This document shows, one piece after another, positions 44,358 to 51,630 of a stretch of 62,144 nt of DNA; position 1 is the stretch's first letter; every line of letters begins with the position of its first letter. Both the position numbers and the translations under genes were made by a program. Under the pieces are notes generated by a model. It was not told where the DNA came from, did no database searches, and saw only the letters and a list, made by a program, of their open reading frames with translations. Origin of the DNA: Pseudomonadota bacterium (GTDB taxonomy: Bacteria; Desulfobacterota; Desulfobulbia; Desulfobulbales; SURF-16); assembly GCA_018816555.1 (NCBI GenBank), contig JAHIVT010000023.1, positions 1 through 62,144 of the forward strand, given 5' to 3'.

Positions 44358-45671
44358 ATGAGCACTGGCGCAGAAAAGATAAATGATTTGAAAGCCGCCA
44401 TTCTGGCAATTGAGTGGGAGATAACCGATGAGGTCATGGACAATCTGACCCGGACAATCGAGCCGTTGAAAGAGCAATGGGCCGGGAAAAAGCCGCTGCT
44501 TGTCTGTCTGCAGGTCATCGGTACCCTGGGCCAGTATATCAAGAAGGCCAGGGAAAAGGCTCATCCGGATGCCATCAAGCTGCTGCCGGACGTATTTGCC
44601 ACTCTGGAAACGGTGATCACCGATGAGAGCATGGATGATGGCCGCAAGATCGTCCTGGTGCGTACCGCGGTGGACAAATATAACAAATTAAAGACTCAGC
44701 TGGCAAAACGGCGCAAAGAGCCGGGGCGGGAAAGCCAGCCGGTTGCCGCGGTGAAAAAAACCGGAGTCGAAGCCCCATCCGGCGCAGGCCAGGGGGGGAG
44801 TACCATCAGGGATCTGATGGAGCAGAAGGAAGATCAGGCGGTTGACGGGGCGTTTAATACCATCTTTCAGGAAATGGTTTCCGATGACCGGGCCCCGGCC
44901 GCAGCGCCGGCGCCGCCGGCCATGCCCTCTGTGGGCGGAGTGGCCGGTCCCGATGCCAAGGAGGTCGTGCTGGCCAGGGTTGATGATGAGGAGTTCCCGG
45001 AGGCCGACAGCCTGCTTGATGATTTCTTTGCCGATGACGGGCTGGCTTTTTCCATTACAGAAGCCAAAGCTGAGAAGGAAACCCACGCCGCTGAGACGGT
45101 GGAAGTAGACCTTGGGCAGATTGAGGTAAAGAAAGAAAAGGCGGCCGAACCGACGCCACCGGTTGAGCGTATGGAGGAAGAGGAGATCACCGTCGATAAG
45201 CTGGCCAGAATTATTCAGAACATGAAATACGGCATCTCGGCCACGCTGTTAAAGCAACTGGCCGAGGAAATCGCCAGTCTGCGCAATCAACATCCGGATC
45301 ATTACTCGGTGTCTCTCTTCATGGAGGTGATTGGCGCCGTTGGCCGCCATCTTGTCAGTCATGGTGATGTGGCCGTTGATCTGTCGCGCAATATGCTGCA
45401 AACCGTCTATGACCGACTGGCCCATTCCCTTTTTACCATGCAGCCCCAGAAGAACCTGCTGGCTTCCCATCTGGAGACGGTGCATGATTATGGCAAATGG
45501 CACGAGCAGGTGGTTGCCGAACTCGCAGAGCGGGCCGCTGCCGAGCCCAAAAGGGAACTGTCCGCGGAAATGGAGGAGACTGTCAAGTTGATTGTCCGCC
45601 GGGAAGTGGATGAACTCCGCAAGGAACTGTTGGAAGTCATAGAAAAAAATAAAATAGCTGAGGAGTCGTAA
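44358..45671 (+). CDS. Uncharacterised MglA-operon protein with two related helical domains
   Basis: 437 residues, no recognised family. Residues 1-115 form a helical domain (AILAIEWEITDEVMDNLTRT, LLVCLQVIGTLGQYIKKARE). Residues about 280-400 look like a second related copy (DKLARIIQNMKYGISATLLK, SVSLFMEVIGAVGRHLVSHG): both have a VIG-x-x-G-x-x-hydrophobic pattern. Between them lies an acidic, Pro/Ala/Glu-rich linker. It starts 10 bases after mglA with AGGAGATT before the ATG. It could be an MglA effector or scaffold, inferred from position. Confidence 0.88.
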   Translation: MSTGAEKINDLKAAILAIEWEITDEVMDNLTRTIEPLKEQWAGKKPLLVCLQVIGTLGQYIKKAREKAHPDAIKLLPDVFATLETVITDESMDDGRKIVLVRTAVDKYNKLKTQLAKRRKEPGRESQPVAAVKKTGVEAPSGAGQGGSTIRDLMEQKEDQAVDGAFNTIFQEMVSDDRAPAAAPAPPAMPSVGGVAGPDAKEVVLARVDDEEFPEADSLLDDFFADDGLAFSITEAKAEKETHAAETVEVDLGQIEVKKEKAAEPTPPVERMEEEEITVDKLARIIQNMKYGISATLLKQLAEEIASLRNQHPDHYSVSLFMEVIGAVGRHLVSHGDVAVDLSRNMLQTVYDRLAHSLFTMQPQKNLLASHLETVHDYGKWHEQVVAELAERAAAEPKRELSAEMEETVKLIVRREVDELRKELLEVIEKNKIAEES

Positions 45672-45675
45672 AACC

Positions 45676-45894
45676 GTGCTTGTATTTTGTGAGGAGTGCG
45701 GAAAACGCTATTCTTTTCCACCGGAAGAAGTCGAAGCCGGCAGCGGTCAATTCCGCTGCCGGGCCTGTGGTTTTCTCATGACCACCGATTTGCTGGCGCA
45801 GGTGGTCCACAAGGAGGGAGAGGCCATGCCGTCGCTGCCCTCTGAGACGGACAGCGACGGCAGTTATTCTCCCACGTCTGCCAAAAAACACTAA
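45676..45894 (+). CDS. Small zinc-ribbon protein
   Basis: 72 residues. A Cys4 zinc ribbon is visible in CEECGKRYSFPPEEVEAG, closed by FRCRACGFLM, of the MJ0042/prokaryotic zinc-finger type. The tail is acidic and serine-rich. The start is GTG at 45676, four bases after the upstream stop, so it is the last gene of the mgl operon. Its stop is nine bases from the stop of a convergent gene. The role is unknown; such finger proteins often regulate or anchor partner proteins. Confidence 0.85.
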   Translation: MLVFCEECGKRYSFPPEEVEAGSGQFRCRACGFLMTTDLLAQVVHKEGEAMPSLPSETDSDGSYSPTSAKKH

Positions 45895-45903
45895 GGAAAG
45901 TGT

Positions 45904-46110
45904 CTAGCAGCCTTCAATAGCCTTTTTCTTTTCGCTTTTAATCTTCACATCGGTGCCCACCGGAAAATCCCCGGCATTGCTGCCGCAGTCCAGAGTCACT
46001 TTGTTGTCGTCAACCGCTACTACAGTGCATTTGCCGCTGGCGGCAAAGACAGCTCCTGCGGTACTGAGAGCAAATGCGATGGCCAAGAGGGTGCTGGTGA
46101 TCTTTTTCAT
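45904..46110 (-). CDS. Small secreted protein, 68 aa
   Basis: 68 residues. A signal peptide is clear (KKITSTLLAIAFALSTAGAV, cleavage after FAA-S about residue 24). The 44-residue mature part (GKCTVVAVDDNKVTLDCGSN, then VGTDVKIKSEKKKAIEGC) is beta-rich with three cysteines, two of which could form a disulphide. GGAGAAACACC lies upstream of the ATG. The function is unknown. It lies 42 bases after the cytochrome gene on the same strand, so the two are probably an operon. Confidence 0.88.
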   Translation of the reverse strand: MKKITSTLLAIAFALSTAGAVFAASGKCTVVAVDDNKVTLDCGSNAGDFPVGTDVKIKSEKKKAIEGC

Positions 46111-46152
46111 GGTGTTTCTCCTTTTTTCCGTTTGTGTTTCTGTGCTGTAATG

Positions 46153-46656
46153 TTACTTGCTGTGGCATTCATTGCACTTTGCCGGTCCTGACTTGCTTTC
46201 ACCTGCTTTCTGCATATTTTTGTGACAATTCTGGCAGACGGCGTGCATCATCTCTTTGTATTTTTTCGGGCCGCCTTCTTTCTCGATTGCCGCTGTCAGA
46301 CGTTCGCATTTGTCGGCACCGGTAATCGCCTCAGGTGACTCAGCCCCTGTATGGCAGGCGGCGCAGGTGAAGGCATCGGTGTAAGGGTGCGCGGCAAAGG
46401 CGCTCTTGCCGAGCAGATATTTCTCCGCATGGAGCTTGTGGCTGAATTCCTTCACTTCTTTCTTGTCCTGGTCAAGATCTGCGATCTGCGGGCAGCTTGT
46501 CTGGACATTGATGGTGATCTTCTCCGGTATCTGTCCTGGGGGAGTTGCCTCGCCGGCCAGTAGTTGCACCGGCAGGGCGAGCAGCATGGCAACAGCACAG
46601 GCTGAACCGAGCAAGTTGCGCAGGCTGTATTTTTTGTGGGCAGATTTTTTGTTCAT
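46153..46656 (-). CDS. Tri-haem c-type cytochrome (class III/c7-like)
   Basis: 167 residues from the ATG at 46656; AAAGGAGG lies just upstream, and a longer frame start is rejected. A signal peptide is followed by a linker, then three CxxCH haem sites (CAACH, CQNCH, CNECH) near residues 99, 143 and 161. FSHKLHAEK before the first supplies likely axial histidines. Periplasmic electron transfer of the cytochrome c7/c3 type is expected. The spacing is looser than in standard c3, so it is a diverged member. It is upstream of the 68-aa secreted protein. Confidence 0.92.
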   Translation of the reverse strand: MNKKSAHKKYSLRNLLGSACAVAMLLALPVQLLAGEATPPGQIPEKITINVQTSCPQIADLDQDKKEVKEFSHKLHAEKYLLGKSAFAAHPYTDAFTCAACHTGAESPEAITGADKCERLTAAIEKEGGPKKYKEMMHAVCQNCHKNMQKAGESKSGPAKCNECHSK

Positions 46657-47016
46657 CTTTTCCTCCTTTAGGCTTGAAAACAAATTTTTTGTATTGCTGT
46701 GGAAGTTGCGGCGTTTGACTAAACTGTACGGCACAGCTTTGGGAAAAAATAGAGGACATCGGGCTGAATCGGGCGGAAAGCGGGCCGATGTCTGGTAGAC
46801 ATCCCAGTAAAATCAATAGGTTTACTGTGAGATTTCACAAGGGCTGCGGGACAAAACCCGCAACTCGACATAATGTTTTGCGCAGGATAATTTCTTTTTT
46901 GCGGCCAACAGGGTTTTCATGTGCTGAAAAAGGTGCGAAATCCAGTGGCGCGTTTGCAATAGAATTGTTTATGATGGGGGCTGCAAAATTAACTGAAAGT
47001 TGGTGGATATAAAAAA

Positions 47017-48006
47017 ATGGATATGAGCAAGATGACCAGTGGCGTGCCAATGGTCAGAATAGATGGCGCCAAGGTAAGAAATCTGCGGGAATCAAAAGGG
47101 TTGACCCAGCTTTTTCTTGCTACTTCGGTGGAAGTGACCACGGACACGATCTCCCGCTGGGAAAATAAACGCTATCCGACTATCAAAAAAGAAAACGGTC
47201 TGAAGCTCGCCGAAGCCCTTGAAGTTGATCTTGAGGAAATCCTGGAAAGCGTTGAGGAGGAAGAAGCCCAGCCTGGTCTTGCCGAAGAGCCTGCTGACGA
47301 TTCCGCGCCCGCCCCTGACCAGGACGTTGATGAACAATTGGCTGCGACGGCTGCCGCCGCACCGGTTCCGCCTGCCGGCAAGCCAAAGTCCGGGACAAAA
47401 TTTGCCGTGGCCGGGGTGCTGCTCCTGGCCCTGTTGGCTGGTCTCGGCTGGTGGTTTTATCCGGCCGGCGAACAGTTCACCATAACCGCCAGCCGCCTGC
47501 TGCCCAAACATACTGTGGCCGGTCAACCCTTCCCGGTGGCCATCACGGTTGCCAGTAATTCCACCATGCCACTTTCCCTGATTGTCAGGGAGAATCTGCC
47601 GAAAACAGCGGTGCTGCTGTCCGCCGTCCCTCCTTATTCCGCCTATGATGCCAAAACCGAAGAGTTGAAATGGCTGAAAAAAATTGATGGCAGCCAGATC
47701 TTTGCCTATATGGTCAAGGTCGGACAGCAGGAGGGCAACGTGTCCTTTGCCGGCAAGGTGGCCCTGCCCAAGGGAGCCGGACAGCAGATAGATGTCAGCG
47801 GCGATTCCACGGTGCAGATATCCAATTTCCACTGGGCCGACACCAATGCTGACGGCCGTATCAGCGATGAGGAAATTCTCACGGTGTATGATGAGTTCAG
47901 CGAAATAAAAGGTCTGGCCCTCAATATCGACCAGATTGAGGAAATCTGGCTCGGCTCAGGCTATGTGTGGAATGCGGAAAAGAAAAGATTCGAGGTGCTG
48001 CCCTGA
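47017..48006 (+). CDS. Membrane-tethered XRE-family protein with periplasmic EF-hand
   Basis: 329 residues. An N-terminal XRE helix-turn-helix (KVRNLRESKGLTQLFLATSV with TTDTISRWENKRYPTIKKEN, residues 20-80) is followed by an acidic linker and one membrane helix at about 128-148 (FAVAGVLLLALLAGLGWWFY). The outside part is a beta-sandwich-like region (about 150-270) and a single EF-hand/dockerin-type calcium loop DTNADGRISDEE near residue 279. The topology suits RodZ-like or signal-transducing regulators. The start is the first ATG after GGTGGATAT. A secreted protein gene follows 101 bases later. Confidence 0.92.
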   Translation: MDMSKMTSGVPMVRIDGAKVRNLRESKGLTQLFLATSVEVTTDTISRWENKRYPTIKKENGLKLAEALEVDLEEILESVEEEEAQPGLAEEPADDSAPAPDQDVDEQLAATAAAAPVPPAGKPKSGTKFAVAGVLLLALLAGLGWWFYPAGEQFTITASRLLPKHTVAGQPFPVAITVASNSTMPLSLIVRENLPKTAVLLSAVPPYSAYDAKTEELKWLKKIDGSQIFAYMVKVGQQEGNVSFAGKVALPKGAGQQIDVSGDSTVQISNFHWADTNADGRISDEEILTVYDEFSEIKGLALNIDQIEEIWLGSGYVWNAEKKRFEVLP

Positions 48007-48107
48007 TGATACCGGATGGAACAGAGTCACAACGCTGCGGTGCGAAATCTACCGGCAGGACATGGAGCCGGCTCTCATGTATGGTAAATGACAGGAAGGA
48101 GGTCATC

Positions 48108-48515
48108 ATGATCTGTCAGCAAAAGAGGATGTTCGTGTTGGTGATGCTGCTGGCCTGCGTAAGTCTTTTTGCCGTGCGGACGGCATCTGCCGAGGATCTG
48201 GTGAGCGGCAGATATATCTCTTCCGCCGGTAAAAATATCATCCTTGATCTGGATGTGAAGGGACCCTCCGCAAGCAATCTCATCGTCCACCAGTTCCTGT
48301 CCGCCCAGGTGGATATCATCAGCTCCTCCCCCAGCCTGGTAAAATTTGACAGAAAAAAAGGCAAGGTGCAATGGTTGATCAAAAAGGTGAAGCCGGGCAG
48401 CGTTCGCATCACCATGGAACTCTCCGAGCCGATCCCGCCCGGCCTGGTCAGGGCGGAAGTGCGCTGCCGGGACCAGAAGACAGGGCAGATGATGGATATT
48501 ACTATTAAGCCGTGA
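48108..48515 (+). CDS. Secreted protein of unknown function, 135 aa
   Basis: 135 residues from the ATG at 48108; AGGAAGGAGG lies 6-8 bases upstream, so longer starts in frame are rejected. A signal peptide (RMFVLVMLLACVSLFAVRTA, cleavage after ASA) leads to a beta-rich domain (KNIILDLDVKGPSASNLIVH, GSVRITMELSEPIPPGLVRA) with an Ig/cohesin-like strand pattern. It is downstream of the membrane XRE gene on the same strand. It could be the periplasmic partner of that protein's Ig/EF-hand region. This is inference from position and fold pattern. Confidence 0.87.
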   Translation: MICQQKRMFVLVMLLACVSLFAVRTASAEDLVSGRYISSAGKNIILDLDVKGPSASNLIVHQFLSAQVDIISSSPSLVKFDRKKGKVQWLIKKVKPGSVRITMELSEPIPPGLVRAEVRCRDQKTGQMMDITIKP

Positions 48516-48974
48516 AAAATTGTTTTCAAAGAATTGCATAGTATGCATATGTTAAACGTAATGAAAACTTATAGTTACGTTGATTTGTTTTTTGTCTTGG
48601 CCGGATAAAAAAATCTGTGCTATGGATATCCGTCTAGCTAATAACTGGTTCTCCTGGCGCTTCGCACCGGGAGAATACCGGGGCACGAAACCGACCGCTT
48701 CGCGGCGGCTCAGCCCCGGTATTGGGCAGGAAAGATTGAGAGTATTGAAAGCCGCTGAAAGCCCATTTGGGATCTGCGTGGAGGTGAAAATATAGCTGGT
48801 GGCGCAAGAACATCAAAATATTAAAGACATTAGAGTTGATTTGAAAAACGAATAATGAGAGTTGTTTTGTTTCTCAGTGAGACTGACAAGCTTATTGTGC
48901 CATCTAATTAAACACGCTTAAACATCTTATTATACGCGCATATTAACTACCCGGAAGGGCGATGGAGGAGCACA
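48516..48974. other. Intergenic region with a double-hairpin element
   Basis: The 459 bases upstream of the ATPase pair carry no supported gene. They hold the inverted repeats at 48648-48723 and an AT-rich stretch from 48790 on. An open frame at 48580-48795 is driven by the repeats and not believed. The ATPase promoter (candidate -10 TTATAC at about 48932) lies in the AT-rich part. Confidence 0.55.
48650..48723. repeat. Pair of adjacent hairpins (structured intergenic element)
   Basis: AATACCGGGGC (48674-48684) and GCCCCGGTATT (48713-48723) are perfect 11-bp inverted arms around a 28-base centre that itself contains CCGC-TTCG-CGG. Just upstream, TTCTCCTGG and CCGGGAGAA form a 9-bp hairpin with one wobble pair and loop CGCTTCGCA. 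Both share a CGCTTCG core. It could be a transposon-related end, an RNA element or a REP-type unit at the border of the accessory island. Confidence 0.65.
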
Positions 48975-50081
48975 ATGCTAAAAAGATTATATGCAAATAA
49001 CTATCGTTGTCTAGTCAACTTCGAAATAAATTTCGACGAGTTGACATTATTGATGGGGGGGAATGGGGGTGGCAAGTCCACACTTTTTGATTTGATTTTC
49101 AGGATTCGCCACCTGCTCGTGGATAATGCCAAAATTAGCGAAGTTTTCCCACTGGAGGATCTTACCGCGTGGGTTAACAAGACTGAACAATCCTTCGAAC
49201 TCGACGTACAGGGCGAGTATGGTTTGTTTTCCTACAAGCTGGCTATTTCGCACAATCCAGATATGAAGAAGGAGCGTATCGAACTCGAATATCTACTATT
49301 TAACGGCAAGCCGCTGTTCGAGTTCAAGCAAGGCGATGTGAGGCTTTATCACGATGATCACGAACCTGGACCGATATATTCCTTTGATTGGTCTGTTTCG
49401 GCCCTGGCCACTATCGTTTCGAGACCGGACAATAAGAAGCTGACATGGTTCAAAAAATGGGTAGAAATGCTATTTGTCGTTAGCCTCCAGCCCAAGGCCA
49501 TGAAATCGGAAAGTGTCGAAGAATCAAGCTGGCTTAACCGCGATGGCACCAACTTCGCTTCATGGTACAGGTACATCTCTCAGGAACACCAAGATAAGAT
49601 TTTTCAGTTGACGCAAGAATTACGCGATACCATTCCAGGCTTCCACGCCTTCAAGCTGGAGCATGCCGGAAAATATAAAATTTTAAAGGTTGGATTCATC
49701 AGCGAAGATCAAAAGGTGACTCCAATCTTTTTCGACTTCGAACAAATCTCAGATGGGCAGCGAGTTATTATCGTCCTATACTCGCTGCTGCTCGGCCTTC
49801 GGGATATGGGGCACACCGTATTCCTCGACGAGCCGGAAAATTACGTCTCTCTACCTGAAATTCAACCATGGCTCATGGCACTAAACGATGCCTGCGGTGA
49901 AGGCTTCCCCCAGGCTGTGCTCATCAGCCATCATCCCGAATTGATCGATTACCTTGGTCCAGAATGTGGTAAATGGATTGAGCGTGACCCGCTCGGGCCA
50001 ACGCGAGTGAAGAAACTGCCAGAACTAATTGATGATGGCTTGAAGCTTTCAGGACAAATTGCAAGAGGATGGACGGAGTGA
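48975..50081 (+). CDS. Recombination-type (OLD/SMC-like) ATPase, putative defence module
   Basis: 368 residues. It has Walker A GGNGGGKST near residue 29, the ABC signature ISDGQR near 263, Walker B VFLDEPENYV near 281 and switch ISHHPELID near 316. This is the AAA_15/21 type of OLD, PARIS-AriA and related defence ATPases. No nuclease domain is fused to it. Codon use is AT-richer than in neighbours, suggesting transfer. The following gene overlaps by 4 bases and looks TOPRIM-like, giving the layout of two-gene phage-defence systems (ATPase sensor plus effector). ATG at 48975 follows GGAGGAGCACA. Confidence 0.9.
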   Translation: MLKRLYANNYRCLVNFEINFDELTLLMGGNGGGKSTLFDLIFRIRHLLVDNAKISEVFPLEDLTAWVNKTEQSFELDVQGEYGLFSYKLAISHNPDMKKERIELEYLLFNGKPLFEFKQGDVRLYHDDHEPGPIYSFDWSVSALATIVSRPDNKKLTWFKKWVEMLFVVSLQPKAMKSESVEESSWLNRDGTNFASWYRYISQEHQDKIFQLTQELRDTIPGFHAFKLEHAGKYKILKVGFISEDQKVTPIFFDFEQISDGQRVIIVLYSLLLGLRDMGHTVFLDEPENYVSLPEIQPWLMALNDACGEGFPQAVLISHHPELIDYLGPECGKWIERDPLGPTRVKKLPELIDDGLKLSGQIARGWTE

Positions 50082-50638
50082 GCACGCGACGCGTTAGAAT
50101 TGTGCTTCTCTGTGAGGATTCCCAACACGAAGCCTTTGCCAGGCGATTTCTCAAAGGGATGGGTTGGAATACAAGAGAAATCCGGGTGGAGAAAAGTCCG
50201 TCAGCCAGTGGCTCTGCAGAACAGTGGGTGAGGGAAACTTTTCCTGGTGAGCTCATGGCCTATAGACGTCGAACTCCACGGGCAGCTACTGCCTTAATTG
50301 TTATGATCGACTCAGATTCTTTGGGCGTACAAGATAGAATCAATGAACTAGAAGCTGAATGTGGATCTAAACAAATACCATTCCGAACCGAAAACGAGGC
50401 TGTGGCTATTGCGGGTCCCAAACGTAATATCGAAACATGGATTCATTACTTGAATGGCAAACAGGTAAATGAGACTGATACTTATCGTAAGTTAGACAAA
50501 GAGAGTGGTTGTCAATCGGCAGTGACTAATTTGGTAGAACTGTGCAGATCAAAAGGGCTTACAGAGGACGCACCTTCATCGTTGGTAGCAGCATGTGGTG
50601 AATATAACAACAAGATAAGACGGTTATTGACTCAATAG
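50078..50638 (+). CDS. TOPRIM-like partner (DUF4276/DUF4435-type) of the defence ATPase
   Basis: 186 residues. The start is set at the GTG at 50078, which makes a GTGA overlap with the ATPase stop and has AAGAGG nine bases upstream; an ATG nine bases earlier has the Shine-Dalgarno sequence too close. The N-terminal RIVLLCEDSQHEAFARRFLK holds a conserved Glu of the TOPRIM loop, and ALIVMIDSDSLGVQDRINEL gives the D-x-D. Later RNIETWIHYL and LVELCRSKG resemble DUF4276 family parts. It is probably a nuclease or nicking effector that is held or released by the ATPase. That role is inferred from family and pairing. Confidence 0.85.
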   Translation: MSTRRVRIVLLCEDSQHEAFARRFLKGMGWNTREIRVEKSPSASGSAEQWVRETFPGELMAYRRRTPRAATALIVMIDSDSLGVQDRINELEAECGSKQIPFRTENEAVAIAGPKRNIETWIHYLNGKQVNETDTYRKLDKESGCQSAVTNLVELCRSKGLTEDAPSSLVAACGEYNNKIRRLLTQ

Positions 50639-50836
50639 TATTGGGGGCCAGAGGACCGCTCATAAAGAACTTTGCTGGCAGAATGAGGGAGCGCAGGTAA
50701 GTGTGCAGTCGGTAAGGTCGGTTGTGTTGTAAGGCAGAATTGAAGTTTGAGTAAGTAAATCGCGAGGTAGGAATAATTCCAACTCACGGTTGGAGACGGA
50801 CGGCGCGATAAGGCAGTGCCGCCGCTCACCTTGGCA

Positions 50837-50992
50837 TTATAATGCAGGGATTGGTAGAGGGGGAATAGAAAGGCGGAATCTAAACGGGAAAAAATATGGG
50901 AGATTTTTGTAAATATCTTTTCTATGGCCAATCTTTACCACAAGAATGACCAGGCGATCGCCATGAATTTCATACACAAGGCGATAATCTCC
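50837..50992 (-). pseudogene. RelE/ParE-type toxin remnant (C-terminal piece)
   Basis: Reading back from 50992 the frame gives GDYRLVYEIHGDRLVILVVK then IGHRKDIYK, which is the C-terminal core of RelE toxins (R-x-x-Y-E-I and a terminal GHRxxxY). The first two thirds of the toxin are missing: only about 30 bases separate this piece from the antitoxin stop. The frame then runs on past the normal toxin end to a TAA at 50837. No start codon with a ribosome-binding site is present, so it is not expressed as a toxin. Confidence 0.75.
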
Positions 50993-51022
50993 TGATCACA
51001 CCTTATGAAAATCATTGTCGCC

Positions 51023-51253
51023 TTATTCCTGGGCTGAAATATTCTCTCCTGGCTCAGCAAGGGCTTTTTTAGCAGCCTCAATGTCAATATGGTCTTTGAT
51101 TTGCTGAAGCAATTCAAGCTCATCAATGGATATCAAGGCAGCGACACCCTGGCCTCGCCTGGTCAAAATAACAGGTTCCTTGCCGTAGGCAACCTTGTTG
51201 ACAATATCAGCAAATTTTTTTTTCGCTTCTGCAGTGGAAATTGTCGTGGTCAT
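51023..51253 (-). CDS. Orphan Phd/YefM-family antitoxin
   Basis: 76 residues. It matches Phd/YefM antitoxins: TTTISTAEAKKKFADIVNKV, then GKEPVILTRRGQGVAALISI, followed by a helical C-terminal toxin-binding part (ELLQQIKDHIDIEAAKKALA). The partner RelE is reduced to the remnant at 50837-50992, so the antitoxin is an orphan. A 13-bp palindrome 17 bases before its ATG may be its autorepression site. It may persist as an anti-addiction gene or a passive relic. Confidence 0.88.
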   Translation of the reverse strand: MTTTISTAEAKKKFADIVNKVAYGKEPVILTRRGQGVAALISIDELELLQQIKDHIDIEAAKKALAEPGENISAQE

Positions 51254-51269
51254 AAAAGTATCTCATTAC

Positions 51270-51282
51270 AAGTTGCAAACTT
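51270..51282. promoter_or_regulatory. Candidate antitoxin operator
   Basis: AAGTTGCAAACTT is a perfect inverted repeat (AAGTT, 3-base centre, AACTT) just upstream of the antitoxin ATG at 51253. Phd/YefM antitoxins autoregulate through palindromes at this position. Confidence 0.4.
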
Positions 51283-51365
51283 TTATGTGCAAAATGACAA
51301 TACGTACAACCCATTGTCAATGCATGATACCAAACGGCTGTATATGAAAGTCCTTTCCGTGGCGT

Positions 51366-51600
51366 AATGCATCCTTCCCCGCGAACTTGCTTGCGGAGAT
51401 GGCGGTTAGTCTGAACGCGAGAATGCGGGAGGGGGGAAGCGGAACGGTTATCGACGAGACAGGTTGGCGCAATCGGTAGCCGCCCATGCGGAAGGTGCAA
51501 GCCGGGAAGGCGACAAGCCCGAAGGGTACGCAGGAGGCAGGGGCCGCTTACGGAACGACTCTACCTCCTGGCCACGATGGGCTGCCGCCACATCACCTCA
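51366..51600. other. GC-rich intron-like block with no gene
   Basis: The stretch from 51366 to about 51600 is much more GC-rich than the antitoxin region beside it and has motifs such as GGAACGGTTATCGACGAG and GGAACGACTCTACC. No coding frame is convincing; antisense frames read as arginine/proline-rich text like that seen in structured RNA. It resembles fragments of group II introns by look, but no domain V or reverse transcriptase was seen. The assignment is tentative. Confidence 0.35.
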
Positions 51601-51630
51601 ATTTTTTTCTCTAAACAACCTGGGCTACTC

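Noticed and set aside
48640-48790. Integron attC-type recombination site
   Set aside because: The hairpins lack GTTRRRY and RYYYAAC core boxes and no integrase is near.
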